A DNA stretch of 64,000 nucleotides, taken from NCBI GenBank assembly GCA_936941155.1, contig CAKZJE010000109.1:1-64000 (forward strand), in the 5' to 3' direction. The position numbers and the translations under genes are program-made. This DNA is from an uncultured Methylomonas sp. GTDB lineage: Bacteria > Pseudomonadota > Gammaproteobacteria > Methylococcales > Methylomonadaceae. Of the stretch, positions 27,056 through 36,469 are shown piece after piece. The number at the start of each line of letters is the position of its first letter. The stretch's first letter is position 1. Under the pieces are notes generated by a model that saw nothing but the letters and a program-made list of their open reading frames with translations, had not been told where the DNA came from and made no database searches.

Positions 27056-27814
27056 CTAAAATTTACATTGCTTTGCTGTCATATATACTTTTGCATCAGC
27101 ATTGTGTGCCGCTGCTTTTTTAAAAAGCGCACAAGCTGTTTTATATTTGCCTCGCTTAACATACGATTCGCCTTGTTTGACCATTTTCCTCGCGTTCTCT
27201 TCCTGATGTTGCAACGCATTTTGCCGCTCAGTTTCGGCTTTTTTATCCAAAACCGTCTGTTTTGCTAATTCTGCTTGCTGCTGCATAGCATCATTTTTTT
27301 GCTGTTCAGCTTGTGCAAGTTGAAGTTCTTGTTGATGTTTTAATCTTTTATTTTCCAACGCAATTTTTGCAGCTTTAGCTTCGGCAGCTTGTTTTTCCGC
27401 TTGCGCCTTAGCAATCGCTTTTTGCGCTTGCTGTTGTTCTGATTCCCGCTGTTTTTGTTTAAACAACTTATCATCATGTGATTCTAACTTAGTCAATTCA
27501 TCCTTGACCAAACCATTCATTTTGCTTTCAGGAAACAGTGTTAAATACTCACGACACGAATCCGCATTATGGTCTTTCACGCAATAATCCAAAAACGTCT
27601 TTTCCACATCACTCACCTTATCGCTAGGACTGACAATTTCCACTAAGTCTTTCCAGACTGGAATCACCAGCAACAACGAAAAAGCAAAAATCAACGAACT
27701 GGCAACTTTAGCCGCCGTCGTCGTATGATTAGTCTCGACAAATGAGCGAAACGCAAAACCGCCCGATACTACCGAAAATATAAACTTGAAAACTGCAAGC
27801 ACCGAAGCTGACAT
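27056..27814 (-). CDS. Membrane-anchored coiled-coil protein with TPR-like end
   Basis: 252 residues. Two N-terminal hydrophobic helices (VLAVFKFIFSVVSGGFAF and VASSLIFAFSLLLVIPVW), then a Cys-containing segment (DYCVKDHNADSCREYL), a long Gln/Ala/Lys-rich coiled coil at about 115-215, and a C-terminal helical hairpin (GESYVKRGKYKTACALFKKA) like one TPR. I do not recognise the family. It heads the operon with the DUF29 and DUF1566 genes. Confidence 0.75.
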   Translation of the reverse strand: MSASVLAVFKFIFSVVSGGFAFRSFVETNHTTTAAKVASSLIFAFSLLLVIPVWKDLVEIVSPSDKVSDVEKTFLDYCVKDHNADSCREYLTLFPESKMNGLVKDELTKLESHDDKLFKQKQRESEQQQAQKAIAKAQAEKQAAEAKAAKIALENKRLKHQQELQLAQAEQQKNDAMQQQAELAKQTVLDKKAETERQNALQHQEENARKMVKQGESYVKRGKYKTACALFKKAAAHNADAKVYMTAKQCKF

Positions 27815-28444
27815 AAACGCACCAAAAAATGAAAAAAACCTTAAAAATTATAAACTAAGAGGAAAGACATGCTTAGTCTAACATGCAAGAAACGCTCGTC
27901 TAAAATTGTTGTAGGATGTTAGATTTTTCAACAACTTCGCTGCCACTTTCAACATTGCATACTCATCACTTACCTGATGAACAACTCTAACGCCGATAAA
28001 ATCTCAAAAACTGTCATCATATTTTTTATTCGCTATGTTGTTATTGGTATTTTGAAAGAGTAAAAAACAAATCCGAATTTTACGCTAAAACACGAAAACC
28101 ATATCGCTAATTGAATTCTTTTTTTATCAACATTGCTTACCAGTTTTTATAAAAAAACGCGAAAAAATTTCAAGACGACCAGTCGTCTTGAAAATTTTTG
28201 CTACAGTTTATTTCTAAATTTCTCACTACGCCGTTTCTTGTGTAACTATTCCATTCCGCAACATATCCGCCGCGTTTAAATGAGTTTATGATGTATTCCA
28301 TAGACTGCTAAACTCAAAATATTCGCTATAAATCGCATCTAATTTATACAGCTAAAAACGTTTTCTAACGGTTTAGAGAAACGACATGCTTTAAAATAGA
28401 TATGATTTATCAAAAACTTAAACTATTCGCTTGGGGAAAAAATC
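27815..28444. other. 630-bp intergenic region between divergent units
   Basis: No gene seen on either strand. It contains the GACGACCAGTCGTC palindrome (28163-28199) followed by the shared TTGCTACA...AAATTTCTCACTAC tail. It must hold promoters for the minus-strand coiled-coil/DUF29/DUF1566 unit and the SPFH gene. The rest is AT-rich without clear structure. Confidence 0.55.
28168..28193. repeat. GACGACCAGTCGTC palindrome, copy 3
   Basis: Core AAGACGACCAGTCGTCTT with AT-rich arms extending the pairing to 28163-28199. Together with the 22710 copy it shares about 35 bp on the right, so the repeat unit is longer than the palindrome. Confidence 0.9.
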
Positions 28445-29431
28445 ATGGGTATCTTAAAAGAGACAATGCTTTCAGCACCAAAAGACAACGAACCGCATTC
28501 AAAAATGGGCTTACTAAAAATCGCAGGTTACGTTTTTGCAGCTTTTATCGTGCTTTCTAACTTGGTATATGTGGTTGACCCCTCAGAAATGGCAAATATT
28601 CGCCGGATGGGAAATGTCGTTTATAACCAACCGGTTGGTGCAGGCCCGCATTTTAAAATTCCATTTATCGACACGGTGGACATTGTACAAGTGAGTTTAA
28701 CCACGCTGCACATTCCACCTTTTGATGTAAATACCGTTGATAATCAAAAGATTACCCTCGATATGAATTTTAATTTCACCGTGCCGCGCAATAAAGTCAA
28801 TCATCTGCTGTATGAAGTGGGAAAAACCGGCAATATGGATATTGCAGATAGCATTGTTCCGGTCGTAAAAGACAGGGCAGGGCGAGTATTTAACAAACAA
28901 AACACCACGATCATTTCGCAAAATCGAGAAATTATTCAAGAACAAGTCACTCGCGCTGTTTTTAGTGCGGTGTCAGAGCAATTTGGCTTGCAACCGCACA
29001 GTTTGCAAATTGCACAAATTATTTATTCACCGACTTTTGTGCAATCAAATGAAAATGCGGTGAGGGCGAAAAATGATGCGGTTGCTGAACAAAACAAACA
29101 AGTGGTAGAAACCGCAAAAGCGCAGCAAAAAGTGATTGCGGCAAAAGGTTTAGCGGATTCTGCGATTGAATCAGCGACAGGCGCGGCAAAGTCGGCTGTG
29201 ATTCGTGCAGAGGCGGATAAAACGAAACAAGTTTTAGATGGGGAAGGGCAGGCGGCACGTTTGAAACTGGAAATTTCAGCGTTTAATAATAGTCCTGAAT
29301 TGTATATTCGCTATTTGCAGGCGCGGGCGCAATTGCAATGGAATGGACAATCGCCACAAGTGGTGAGTGGTGCAGGTGGGCAGCAAGCGATTGTTGTGCC
29401 TATCACAACTCCGGGATTTTCTGGTAAATAA
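28445..29431 (+). CDS. SPFH/prohibitin-family membrane protein
   Basis: 328 residues. One N-terminal membrane helix (LLKIAGYVFAAFIVLSNLVYVV, about 23-44), then an SPFH (stomatin/prohibitin/HflC) domain (VDPSEMANIRRMGNV, GPHFKIPFIDTVDIVQVSL), and an Ala/Glu/Lys-rich helical flotillin-like tail. These proteins form ring assemblies at membranes and control proteases or microdomains. No NfeD or protease gene is adjacent, so the partner is unknown. GGGGA precedes the ATG. Confidence 0.88.
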   Translation: MGILKETMLSAPKDNEPHSKMGLLKIAGYVFAAFIVLSNLVYVVDPSEMANIRRMGNVVYNQPVGAGPHFKIPFIDTVDIVQVSLTTLHIPPFDVNTVDNQKITLDMNFNFTVPRNKVNHLLYEVGKTGNMDIADSIVPVVKDRAGRVFNKQNTTIISQNREIIQEQVTRAVFSAVSEQFGLQPHSLQIAQIIYSPTFVQSNENAVRAKNDAVAEQNKQVVETAKAQQKVIAAKGLADSAIESATGAAKSAVIRAEADKTKQVLDGEGQAARLKLEISAFNNSPELYIRYLQARAQLQWNGQSPQVVSGAGGQQAIVVPITTPGFSGK

Positions 29432-29441
29432 GGTTTAGACA

Positions 29442-31007
29442 ATGAAAAATATCTTTTTGAAATCAAAAGCTTTTTTAACGCGATTAGGATTTGCAGTAGC
29501 TGTCAATTTTCTCGTTTTGCAAATTGCTGAAGCCGCTGGCATCGTGGGAAACGGCACAGCAGCAAGTTGCACAGAAACCGCATTAAATACCGCGTTAAAT
29601 AGTGGCGGTGTGGTGACATTTAATTGCGGCTCTGCGCCTGTCACAATCACATTCAGCACTGAAAAAGTGATTGCAACAAACACCACGATTGATGGCGGCA
29701 ATTTAATTTCCTTTAGCGGAGCAGCAATGCAGAGATTATTTAATCTTGCCGCCTATATTCCATTTACTGTGAAAAACCTAAGCTTTATCAATGGCAAAAC
29801 TGTCGATCAGGGCGCGGCGATTAACAGCCCTTTTGAAAATAATCTGACGATAACACATTGTATTTTCAAGAATAATAACGCGACCAAATTAGGCGAATAT
29901 GGTGGCGGCGCGGTTTACAGTGGTGCAGGAACTTTAACCGTTAGCAACAGTGTATTTAGCGCAAATAAAGCCAGCATTGGCGGAGCGATTCGAGTTTTAA
30001 ACAGTAATTTGGTGGTCAGCAATAGCACATTTACTGGCAATCAAGCCAATAACTTAGGCTCAGGCGGTGCAATTTATATTGATGGCGCAAAAAAAGATAA
30101 TGGTTTTATTACTATCAGCAATAGCACATTCAAAACAAATTTTGCCGCAAATTATGGTGGTGCGATTTTTAATAGTTTGTATAACAACAATAAAGCGATT
30201 ATCAAAAACAGTGTTTTTTCCGGCAATAAAGTGGGCGGCGCAAGCACTGGGCAAGGCGCGGCGATTTGGAGTACGGGCGATTCGGCTTTAGGCGGTGGTT
30301 GGGTGAGCAACAGCAATAAAACCACGTTGACGATTAGCAATACCACCGTTGCGAATAATAGTGCGGGCAGTCAAGCGGGCGGAATTTGGCTAGGCAGACA
30401 TCCTGCTGGCACGGGAGCAACAATTAGCAATAGCACGGTGTCAGGAAATATTGCCGCCAGCAGTGGCGGTGGAGGAATTGTGTTAGGTGATGTCGGGAAA
30501 TTGACCATTACCAACAGCACGATTGCAGGCAATAGTGCAAACGGCGCAACGAATTTAGGTGGCGGTTTATGGATTAGCAATAGCGGCACGGCTGTTATTA
30601 GCAATACGACGATTGCAAATAATGTGGCTTATTGGCAAGCAGGCGGGATTTATGGCGGATTGAATGTCACGCTTAAAAACACAATTTTGGCGAATAATGT
30701 GGCTAAAAATGGCGGGAACTCTTGGAATGTGTATCACAACTGCATCACCACAATGACAAATGGCGGTAATAATCTGCAATTTTCCTCAGTGGCTAACGCG
30801 CCTTGTGCCAATGGGATTGTGATTGTTGACCCGAAATTGGATGTTTTGAAAAATAATGGCGGAGTGCGGCAAACAATGGCGTTATTGCCTGGTAGTCCAG
30901 CAAGTAGGGCAGGGGCGAATTGTCCTAAAACAGACCAACGCGGCGTGGCGCGTCCTTTGCCTGTTGGAACAGCCTGTGATATTGGCGCGTTTGAAGCGGC
31001 TTTTTAG
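29442..31007 (+). CDS. Secreted right-handed beta-helix protein with C-terminal Q-type anchor
   Basis: 521 residues with an N-terminal signal-like segment (LGFAVAVNFLVLQIAEA). The body is repeated I-S-N-S/T turns (LTVSNSVFSANKA, LVVSNSTFTGNQA, LTITNSTIAGNSA) with Gly-rich loops, i.e. a parallel beta-helix as in polymorphic outer membrane proteins. The end (DQRGVARPLPVGTACDIGAFE) matches the choice-of-anchor Q motif. Probably surface-exposed or secreted; ligand unknown. It starts 10 bp after the SPFH gene. Confidence 0.85.
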   Translation: MKNIFLKSKAFLTRLGFAVAVNFLVLQIAEAAGIVGNGTAASCTETALNTALNSGGVVTFNCGSAPVTITFSTEKVIATNTTIDGGNLISFSGAAMQRLFNLAAYIPFTVKNLSFINGKTVDQGAAINSPFENNLTITHCIFKNNNATKLGEYGGGAVYSGAGTLTVSNSVFSANKASIGGAIRVLNSNLVVSNSTFTGNQANNLGSGGAIYIDGAKKDNGFITISNSTFKTNFAANYGGAIFNSLYNNNKAIIKNSVFSGNKVGGASTGQGAAIWSTGDSALGGGWVSNSNKTTLTISNTTVANNSAGSQAGGIWLGRHPAGTGATISNSTVSGNIAASSGGGGIVLGDVGKLTITNSTIAGNSANGATNLGGGLWISNSGTAVISNTTIANNVAYWQAGGIYGGLNVTLKNTILANNVAKNGGNSWNVYHNCITTMTNGGNNLQFSSVANAPCANGIVIVDPKLDVLKNNGGVRQTMALLPGSPASRAGANCPKTDQRGVARPLPVGTACDIGAFEAAF

Positions 31008-31028
31008 GTGATTGTGGCTATTTTAAGT

Positions 31029-31171
31029 AGAAACGCAACTATTGAGATTGTGAAAGTATTAGATTCTGGAGTCAAAAGTCACGACTTTTGATTCCGGTGA
31101 TATAAATCAATGAGTTAAAAATAGAGACTGGGTGTTTTTTAAATATGTTCACAGTCTCTATTGCGTTTCTA
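31029..31171. mobile_element. MITE-like element, copy 2 (inverted relative to copy 1)
   Basis: The core at 31050-31152 begins GTGAAAGTAT and ends ATATGTTCAC, matching copy 1 at 7629-7734 in reverse orientation, including the AAAAGTCACGACTTTTG palindrome and the TGATATAAATCAATGAGTTAA middle. Outer ends AGAAACGCAA (31029 onward) and TTGCGTTTCT (to 31170) extend the inverted repeat. Non-coding. Confidence 0.75.
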
Positions 31172-31190
31172 GCTTTTAAAAAGATGAGAT

Positions 31191-32465
31191 TTAAAAGGTG
31201 ATACTGACTGCAAACCAAAATTTTTGCGTATCGTACAAACTAATCGGCGTTGTGCTGTTGACAATTTTCATACCATTGCTATCGGCACTAAAGTAAGCAT
31301 ATTTAGCCAGAAAATTATAGTGTTTAAAAAACTGCCGAGTTACCTGAAAATTCCATTCATCACCGTAATGTTGCTTGGTGGTGTCGTCGGTAAAGTCGTG
31401 ATAAATCCCTGATAATTTAAACCCATCTAAATCCGTTTCTAAACTGGCATAAACATCACGCAAGCCTTTATCGGGCGTGGTGAGAAATAAATCCGCCCAA
31501 CCATCAAACTTGTGCAATAAGCCAAACGGCGTATCAAAAGTTTCATTCAAGCCTTTGCCGTCTAACTCTTCCATGCCTGCTTTAGCAGTGATGCCAAATG
31601 TAGAAAAGCCACCGACAAAATGATAATAATCGACTTTGTAAACGGTGGGATTGCCTGCGTAATTGCGTTGAAAAGCATATTCGGCGTTGTAATGCAGACG
31701 TAAATCATCACTGACTTTATAACTCCCATCAAGGCGCACCCCATAAGTTTGATTGGAATCTTGCGGTCGTTGATCGTGGTCATCAATCCAATAGCCGTAG
31801 CTGGCTAAAGTGCCAAACTCTTCAAAGTTATAGGCAATATTCACCACAGGAAGCTGCATTCGATGCACGGTGCTATCGGTATTTTGTTGTTTTAACAGAT
31901 AGCCCAGTTTGATAATGGTATTGGGGATTGACGTATTGGTAATGTATAAACCATCAAAAGTGCGCTCCAATTGTCGCCAGGCTGCCGCACCGATAAAGCG
32001 TTCATTATCAAATTGAATCCGCTGCCTTCCAATTTTGATTTCCGTCTCAGGAAAACCTTTATAACTTAGCCAAAGTTGATTTAATTCTTTTTGTTGTGGC
32101 TCAGCAATAGTTTCGTACTTGGTTTTGCCATTGCGACCACTGTTGTAAGTGCTGGCGAGAATATCTTGATTTGCCTCAAACTCGGCATAGCCTTGTAGAT
32201 TTTCAAACACAGGTGATAAATAACCTAAACGTAAGCGTCCTGTGAAACCGTTAGCGGTTTTTCTGGTCGGATTTACGCTATCTGCATTTTCATAACGAAA
32301 ACGTAAATCAAATTTAAGTTGTCCATATTTGCCATCTTCTTGCCCAAACTTTACTGCTTTTTCAAAGGTTTTATTAAAATCATCTGCCATTGCGGTTGAA
32401 AAAAAGCTTAACGCCAACGGTACGAACAATAAACAAGGTTGCTTTAGTTTTTTGGGAACGTACAT
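31191..32465 (-). CDS. Outer-membrane porin, alginate-export/AlgE-like family
   Basis: I start at ATG 32465, where a signal peptide begins (MYVPKKLKQPCLLFVPLALS...AMA). 424 residues. The mature protein starts with a short helix, then has alternating beta strands typical of 16-18 stranded barrels: KFDLRFRYENAD, LRLGYLSPVF, EIKIGRQRIQFDNERFIGA, and a terminal strand ending in aromatic F (FWFAVSITF). The motif GRQRI..DNERFIG with RTFDG is characteristic of alginate-export-type porins. The solute is unknown. Single gene. Confidence 0.82.
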   Translation of the reverse strand: MYVPKKLKQPCLLFVPLALSFFSTAMADDFNKTFEKAVKFGQEDGKYGQLKFDLRFRYENADSVNPTRKTANGFTGRLRLGYLSPVFENLQGYAEFEANQDILASTYNSGRNGKTKYETIAEPQQKELNQLWLSYKGFPETEIKIGRQRIQFDNERFIGAAAWRQLERTFDGLYITNTSIPNTIIKLGYLLKQQNTDSTVHRMQLPVVNIAYNFEEFGTLASYGYWIDDHDQRPQDSNQTYGVRLDGSYKVSDDLRLHYNAEYAFQRNYAGNPTVYKVDYYHFVGGFSTFGITAKAGMEELDGKGLNETFDTPFGLLHKFDGWADLFLTTPDKGLRDVYASLETDLDGFKLSGIYHDFTDDTTKQHYGDEWNFQVTRQFFKHYNFLAKYAYFSADSNGMKIVNSTTPISLYDTQKFWFAVSITF

Positions 32466-32647
32466 GAAGATGCCAAACGTTAAAGTGGAAAACACGCAAA
32501 ATAATAAAAAAATTGACACGTTTTTACACAGATTAGATAGCTAAGTAAAGATTATTTCTTAGTTATTGCTCTATCAGCATGACACTCCAGTACAGAGGAT
32601 AAGAGGCGGAGTTTTTTTCTGCAAAGTAAAATGATAAAAAGAAATCT

Positions 32648-33178
32648 TTACCACTTTTCTTTTTTGCCACCATCGTATTTTTTGGCTAATTTTTGTTCTA
32701 ATAAAATTTTTGCCAAATCGCGACGGTCACAAAAAACACTGGCTAAAATCCTGCCATATTTGTCATTCAAATTCACATTATATAAATGAATGGTTCGGGC
32801 ATTTCTAATTTCTTCAGTCACTAAATCTTTGGCTTGCTGGGCTTTTTGATGCAATTTTCCTTCTGTGCCTTTCATTTCTGGCGTATCTATGCCGCGTATT
32901 CTGATGCCGACCGGTTTATTGTCGATGGGATTATGCCCTTTGATAGTGCAATAAAACGTATCGCCGTCATAAACTCTGTCCACTTTTTTCACGGTGGTAT
33001 GCCAAATGCAATTCGGCAGTTTTTCGGGCAATGGATCGCGGCGTTCAAATAGCCTTTTTAATAGAAAAATCAAACAGATAAAGAAAATAAAAAGGGATGC
33101 GGCAATATAAACGCCGTTCATGGGGTCTTGTTTTACCAAATCGGTAAGCAGTGCGAGTAGTTTGTCCGTGTTGTCCAT
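32648..33178 (-). CDS. Membrane-anchored thermonuclease (SNase-like)
   Basis: I start at ATG 33178 (MDNTDKLLALL); a longer frame from 33274 lacks support. 176 residues. One membrane helix (GVYIAASLFIFFICLIFLL), then an SNase OB-fold: VDRVYDGDTFYC, IRIRGIDTPEMKGTEG with the Arg/Asp/Glu catalytic set, and YGRILASVF with the second catalytic Arg. Predicted as a Ca-dependent nuclease tethered to the inner membrane, facing the periplasm or cytoplasm. Single gene. Confidence 0.88.
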   Translation of the reverse strand: MDNTDKLLALLTDLVKQDPMNGVYIAASLFIFFICLIFLLKRLFERRDPLPEKLPNCIWHTTVKKVDRVYDGDTFYCTIKGHNPIDNKPVGIRIRGIDTPEMKGTEGKLHQKAQQAKDLVTEEIRNARTIHLYNVNLNDKYGRILASVFCDRRDLAKILLEQKLAKKYDGGKKEKW

Positions 33179-33260
33179 GTGTGCAAAAAAAGTGTGAAAT
33201 GATGCAAATAAATGAAGTTGGCAAATGCGTTTGCCGAATAGATTCTTGTTGATTTTATTT

Positions 33261-33296
33261 TCGCTGGAATACAAAACATGTTTTGTACTCCAGCGA
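33261..33296. repeat. Palindromic repeat / terminator with GGAGTACAAAA arms
   Basis: TCGCTGGAATACAAAA (33261-33276) pairs with TTTTGTACTCCAGCGA (33281-33296) around CATG. About 45 bp here, including the flanking TTGATTTTATT, recur inverted at 60421-60470. Shorter relatives occur at 7565. Confidence 0.8.
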
Positions 33297-33332
33297 AGGT
33301 TTTAGCGGGTAAAAACGCTACCCGCCTGTGAA

Positions 33333-35042
33333 TTAAAGGCACAAATCGGATAATTTAAAGCTGCCAATTCGGGTATGCCAATGCAACGCTTGTCCTTCGA
33401 TGTTGTCGTTATAGTATTGATTAGTATACCAAAAAGTACAATCATCAACCGGGTCAACCGACATCATGGTGTAATCGCCCCAACGTTGCGGTGGTGCATT
33501 CAGTTGTGCACCGTTGCCATTTTGCAGCACGCCTGTGATTGATAAGATATTTTTCGGGTCAGTGACCAAACGTCCTGCGTAATGAATGGAAGGATAGACC
33601 GTTTTGCTGGAAATGCTATAACCTATCGCTAACTCACCGCGTTTATTTAGCGCCGCACTTCCTACCCAACGCGAATTGTTGTCGGGCGCAAATGTGCCTT
33701 GTTGCGCCATGCCGATTGCTTTTGTGGCTAAGTTTTGTTTCAACATATACCACCGCACTGCACTTTCTCCAGCATTCGCGCCTCTGACAGTGTGATTAAA
33801 CACCAATGAACCACAGCCTGCCAGCGTTCCTGTTAATGGGCATTTATTTTTAAAATAGCGATATTGCAAACGATTCATCGGGCGATCGGCTAATGCGTCT
33901 AGTTTTTTTAAGGTGTTCGGTTGCGGAATGCAATAGCCCGCAGGATTGCTGCAATTCATCGGATTAAATGCTGCAACAGTCAGAGATGGTTTTTCGAGGA
34001 TAGAACCAGTTGCATTTGCAGTGGAAAAATCCGCTTTCACTTCAAAAATGCGCATTTTTCGGGTTAAATCTAAAGAGGCAGAATTTGGATGATTAAATCC
34101 AATCACATAGTTAGGTGTGCCAACCGGCGGCGGCGTGCCGTCTAAATCCGCAGGTAATAAAACACTCAGGTTGGTGAGCGCAGATAAGTCGTGATAATTA
34201 GTTGCAGCAGGCAGACCGGCTAGCATTTTAGCACGATCAAATACCAAAACAGCCTCACCCACAAAGCCCGTTAGGTCAGAATATTGCTCTGCGGTCATGT
34301 AATAACCATCTTGCCATACGCCAAATTTAGGGTAATCACCCATATTGTTATTGGGAATCAGAAAGTCATAAACGTAATAGCCGCCGGTTGGGTCTTCGGT
34401 TTTAGAAATGGCAATACATTCATGGTAAGGGGCTGAGCTAAATTTAAAATTAAACTGACTTAATAACCAACGATGTGCAATAGCGTCATACAACACAATA
34501 GGGTCGCCTTCATCGTTGGTTGCACAAACGCCTGTGTTTCCTGCGGCAGCAAACACTTTACTTAATTTACTGGGTGGTGTTAAAGCAAGTCCGGTTTTTT
34601 TATCAAACACTTGATAGAGAGAATTCACCATTTGCACATAGTGATTCATGCCCACATCGCCGTTTACATCTGTGGGTGTGTAAACTTGACCAAAAACGGC
34701 TTTATCATCAAGACCGCTTAAACCGTCAAAACTGGATAAAGGACTGCTGATAATTAGTTGTGTGCTTTTTTGTAGGGCAATCAGTGGGTCAGTAACACTC
34801 AAAGCTTTAGGTAGTCTAACTTGTGGAGAAAGTTTACGCCGCTGCAACGGCACAATATGCGATGCGGTTTGGTTTTGCTCGGTAAACGTTTGTGGAATAT
34901 CGCGCAATGGCGGTGATTCTCCTGCCACAACCGCTGGCAGAGCTTGGGATTTGATTAACGAATTCAGATTCGATTTTGCGTAACACCATTGCGAAAAGGC
35001 TAGTAAACAGGAAACTGCGAAAAATGTTGTTTTTAGGTTCAT
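33333..35042 (-). CDS. Large secreted protein of unknown function
   Basis: I start at ATG 35042, where a signal peptide begins (MNLKTTFFAVSCLLAFSQWCYA). 569 residues. No family recognised with certainty. It is rich in beta strands with Gly/Trp/Tyr (GDVGMNHYVQMVNSLYQVFD, VGSAALNKRGELAIGYSIS, PPQRWGDYTMMSVDPVDDCTFWYT). This suggests a beta-propeller-like secreted protein, with about eight Cys likely in disulfides. Single gene flanked by non-coding sequence. Confidence 0.75.
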   Translation of the reverse strand: MNLKTTFFAVSCLLAFSQWCYAKSNLNSLIKSQALPAVVAGESPPLRDIPQTFTEQNQTASHIVPLQRRKLSPQVRLPKALSVTDPLIALQKSTQLIISSPLSSFDGLSGLDDKAVFGQVYTPTDVNGDVGMNHYVQMVNSLYQVFDKKTGLALTPPSKLSKVFAAAGNTGVCATNDEGDPIVLYDAIAHRWLLSQFNFKFSSAPYHECIAISKTEDPTGGYYVYDFLIPNNNMGDYPKFGVWQDGYYMTAEQYSDLTGFVGEAVLVFDRAKMLAGLPAATNYHDLSALTNLSVLLPADLDGTPPPVGTPNYVIGFNHPNSASLDLTRKMRIFEVKADFSTANATGSILEKPSLTVAAFNPMNCSNPAGYCIPQPNTLKKLDALADRPMNRLQYRYFKNKCPLTGTLAGCGSLVFNHTVRGANAGESAVRWYMLKQNLATKAIGMAQQGTFAPDNNSRWVGSAALNKRGELAIGYSISSKTVYPSIHYAGRLVTDPKNILSITGVLQNGNGAQLNAPPQRWGDYTMMSVDPVDDCTFWYTNQYYNDNIEGQALHWHTRIGSFKLSDLCL

Positions 35043-35171
35043 TTTGAATTCTCTATGGTTTTTAGTTTTGTCGTTTCCATGCTTTGCGTCACTGCCCAGA
35101 GTTAAAAAATCCTTAATAATCAAAATAATACATTATATGGCAGGGGCTTATTGAATGTAGCGAGATATTTG

Positions 35172-35257
35172 GTAGGATGGCTAGAATGCAGTGAAAGCAA
35201 CGTGTGCGGTTGTTGCGTGGTGTGATGGGTTCGTTATCACCCTAACCATCTTATGAG
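35172..35257. repeat. Hairpin repeat GGATGGCTAGAA family, copy R1
   Basis: Starts GTAGGATGGCTAGAATGCAG and ends near ACCATCTTATGAGTTA, folding into a long imperfect hairpin. It directly abuts the stop codon of the PIN-like toxin gene. Related copies: R2 36041, R3 36996 and, inverted, R4 40139. Confidence 0.8.
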
Positions 35258-35749
35258 TTAAAGCTCTCCCACATCCAGCAAAACGGCATCAATCAGACTC
35301 TGACGTATATAAATTCCGTTTTGTTGCAATTGCAGGGTATAAGGTTTAATTGCATCAATCAAGCCCGCCTTTTTTGCCCGTCGTAAAACTCCCAATGTAC
35401 CAATCCGGTTAACGCCAAAACGTTCAGCAACGCGCCGCGCCTGTGCATCATCAAGAAGCACAATGCAATCAGGGAGATTGATGGCTAACGCGATGGCTTC
35501 TGCTTCGCCTGGGTCAAGCAAAATAGCTAAAGGTTTTAAGATTTCAGGTGCAGGCTTTTCAATGATGAGCCAATCAAGCTGTTTGATTGCCGTTGCGCCC
35601 GGCAAGCCAATACCGTGAACGGTGATTTCTTCCCATACTTTCTGTGGAATCACAACGCGACTGTACAGTTTTGGCAACAATTCAAGTTGCCCAATAATAG
35701 AAAGAGCAATCAAAGGGCTGCTATCGCCAATAATGGTGCTGTTAGTCAT
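35258..35749 (-). CDS. DUF3368 PIN-like toxin
   Basis: 163 residues from ATG 35749, which overlaps the antitoxin stop by 8 bp. PIN-like pattern: STIIGDSSPLIALSIIG (first Asp), LLDPGEAEAIALA (Glu), IVLLDDAQARRVA (Asp pair), and GTLGVLRRAKKAG, the diagnostic DUF3368 end. Likely a ribonuclease toxin counteracted by the upstream UPF0175 protein. Followed directly by hairpin repeat R1. Confidence 0.88.
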   Translation of the reverse strand: MTNSTIIGDSSPLIALSIIGQLELLPKLYSRVVIPQKVWEEITVHGIGLPGATAIKQLDWLIIEKPAPEILKPLAILLDPGEAEAIALAINLPDCIVLLDDAQARRVAERFGVNRIGTLGVLRRAKKAGLIDAIKPYTLQLQQNGIYIRQSLIDAVLLDVGEL

Positions 35750-35993
35750 CCTTAAGCTCATCTGCGATTTGGTCATCATCCAGATTGATAACGGGGATTT
35801 CTAAACGCCCCAGTTCAAACATGAATTGTAATTTTGTCATTTTGCAAAACTGGGCGGCTTTGCCTAATGAAAATCGGTGTAGCTCAAAGAGTTTAACCGC
35901 GAGTAGAAACGTGAGTTCTTTTTCAAGAGCTTGGGGAGATTTTCCTGATGTAATTAACAGGTCATCAGGATAGGGTAAAGTGAGTGTGTGCAT
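35742..35993 (-). CDS. UPF0175-family antitoxin
   Basis: 83 residues with the UPF0175 pattern: LPYPDDLLITSGKSPQALEKELTFLLAVKLFELHRFSLGKAAQF, then a small helix-turn-helix-like region and an acidic tail. UPF0175 genes precede DUF3368 toxins in many cyanobacteria and proteobacteria. It probably also represses the pair. Confidence 0.88.
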   Translation of the reverse strand: MHTLTLPYPDDLLITSGKSPQALEKELTFLLAVKLFELHRFSLGKAAQFCKMTKLQFMFELGRLEIPVINLDDDQIADELKDD

Positions 35994-36040
35994 GGTGTGA
36001 GTCCTGTTTTGCGGTAAGACATAATTAAATCAGTGTGTTT

Positions 36041-36108
36041 GCAGGATGGCTAGAACGCAGTGAAAACCATGTGTGTGGTTATTGTGTGGCGCGATGGTTT
36101 TCCCTGTT
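36041..36108. repeat. Hairpin repeat family, copy R2
   Basis: Starts GCAGGATGGCTAGAACGCAG and shares about 65 bp with R1 and R3. It ends one base before the stop codon of the VapC-like gene. Confidence 0.8.
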
Positions 36109-36109
36109 A

Positions 36110-36469
36110 TCAAACTGTCAGTTTCAATTGCGGTAAAAATTGAAAGTCTTTACGATTCAACGTCATCAATTCTAAATCATACACCATTGCAGTTGCGGCG
36201 ATTAAAGCGTCCATAATTTTCATGTTGTGTGATAAGCCGTATTTTTCAACAATTTGTTTCGCCAGCGTGAGAATTTCTTGATGTGTATTCAGAATTTGAA
36301 AAATAGCGATTTCTTTTTTGATAAATGATAAATCGCTTTTATTTCTTGCGCCTTGATAAAGTTCCATGACCACTATATCGTTGATAAATAAAATTTCAAA
36401 ATCATAGCATTCAAGAAAGCTTTTGTTTTTTAGATATTCGATGACAATATTAGTGTCTATAAAAATCAT
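36110..36469 (-). CDS. VapC-like PIN-domain toxin
   Basis: 119 residues. Catalytic acids: MIFIDTNIVIEYLK (D5), INDIVVMELYQGA (E), MKIMDALIAATA (D) and LMTLNRKDF (N/D). Typical VapC endoribonuclease length. The start overlaps the upstream putative antitoxin by 4 bp (36466-36469). Confidence 0.9.
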   Translation of the reverse strand: MIFIDTNIVIEYLKNKSFLECYDFEILFINDIVVMELYQGARNKSDLSFIKKEIAIFQILNTHQEILTLAKQIVEKYGLSHNMKIMDALIAATAMVYDLELMTLNRKDFQFLPQLKLTV

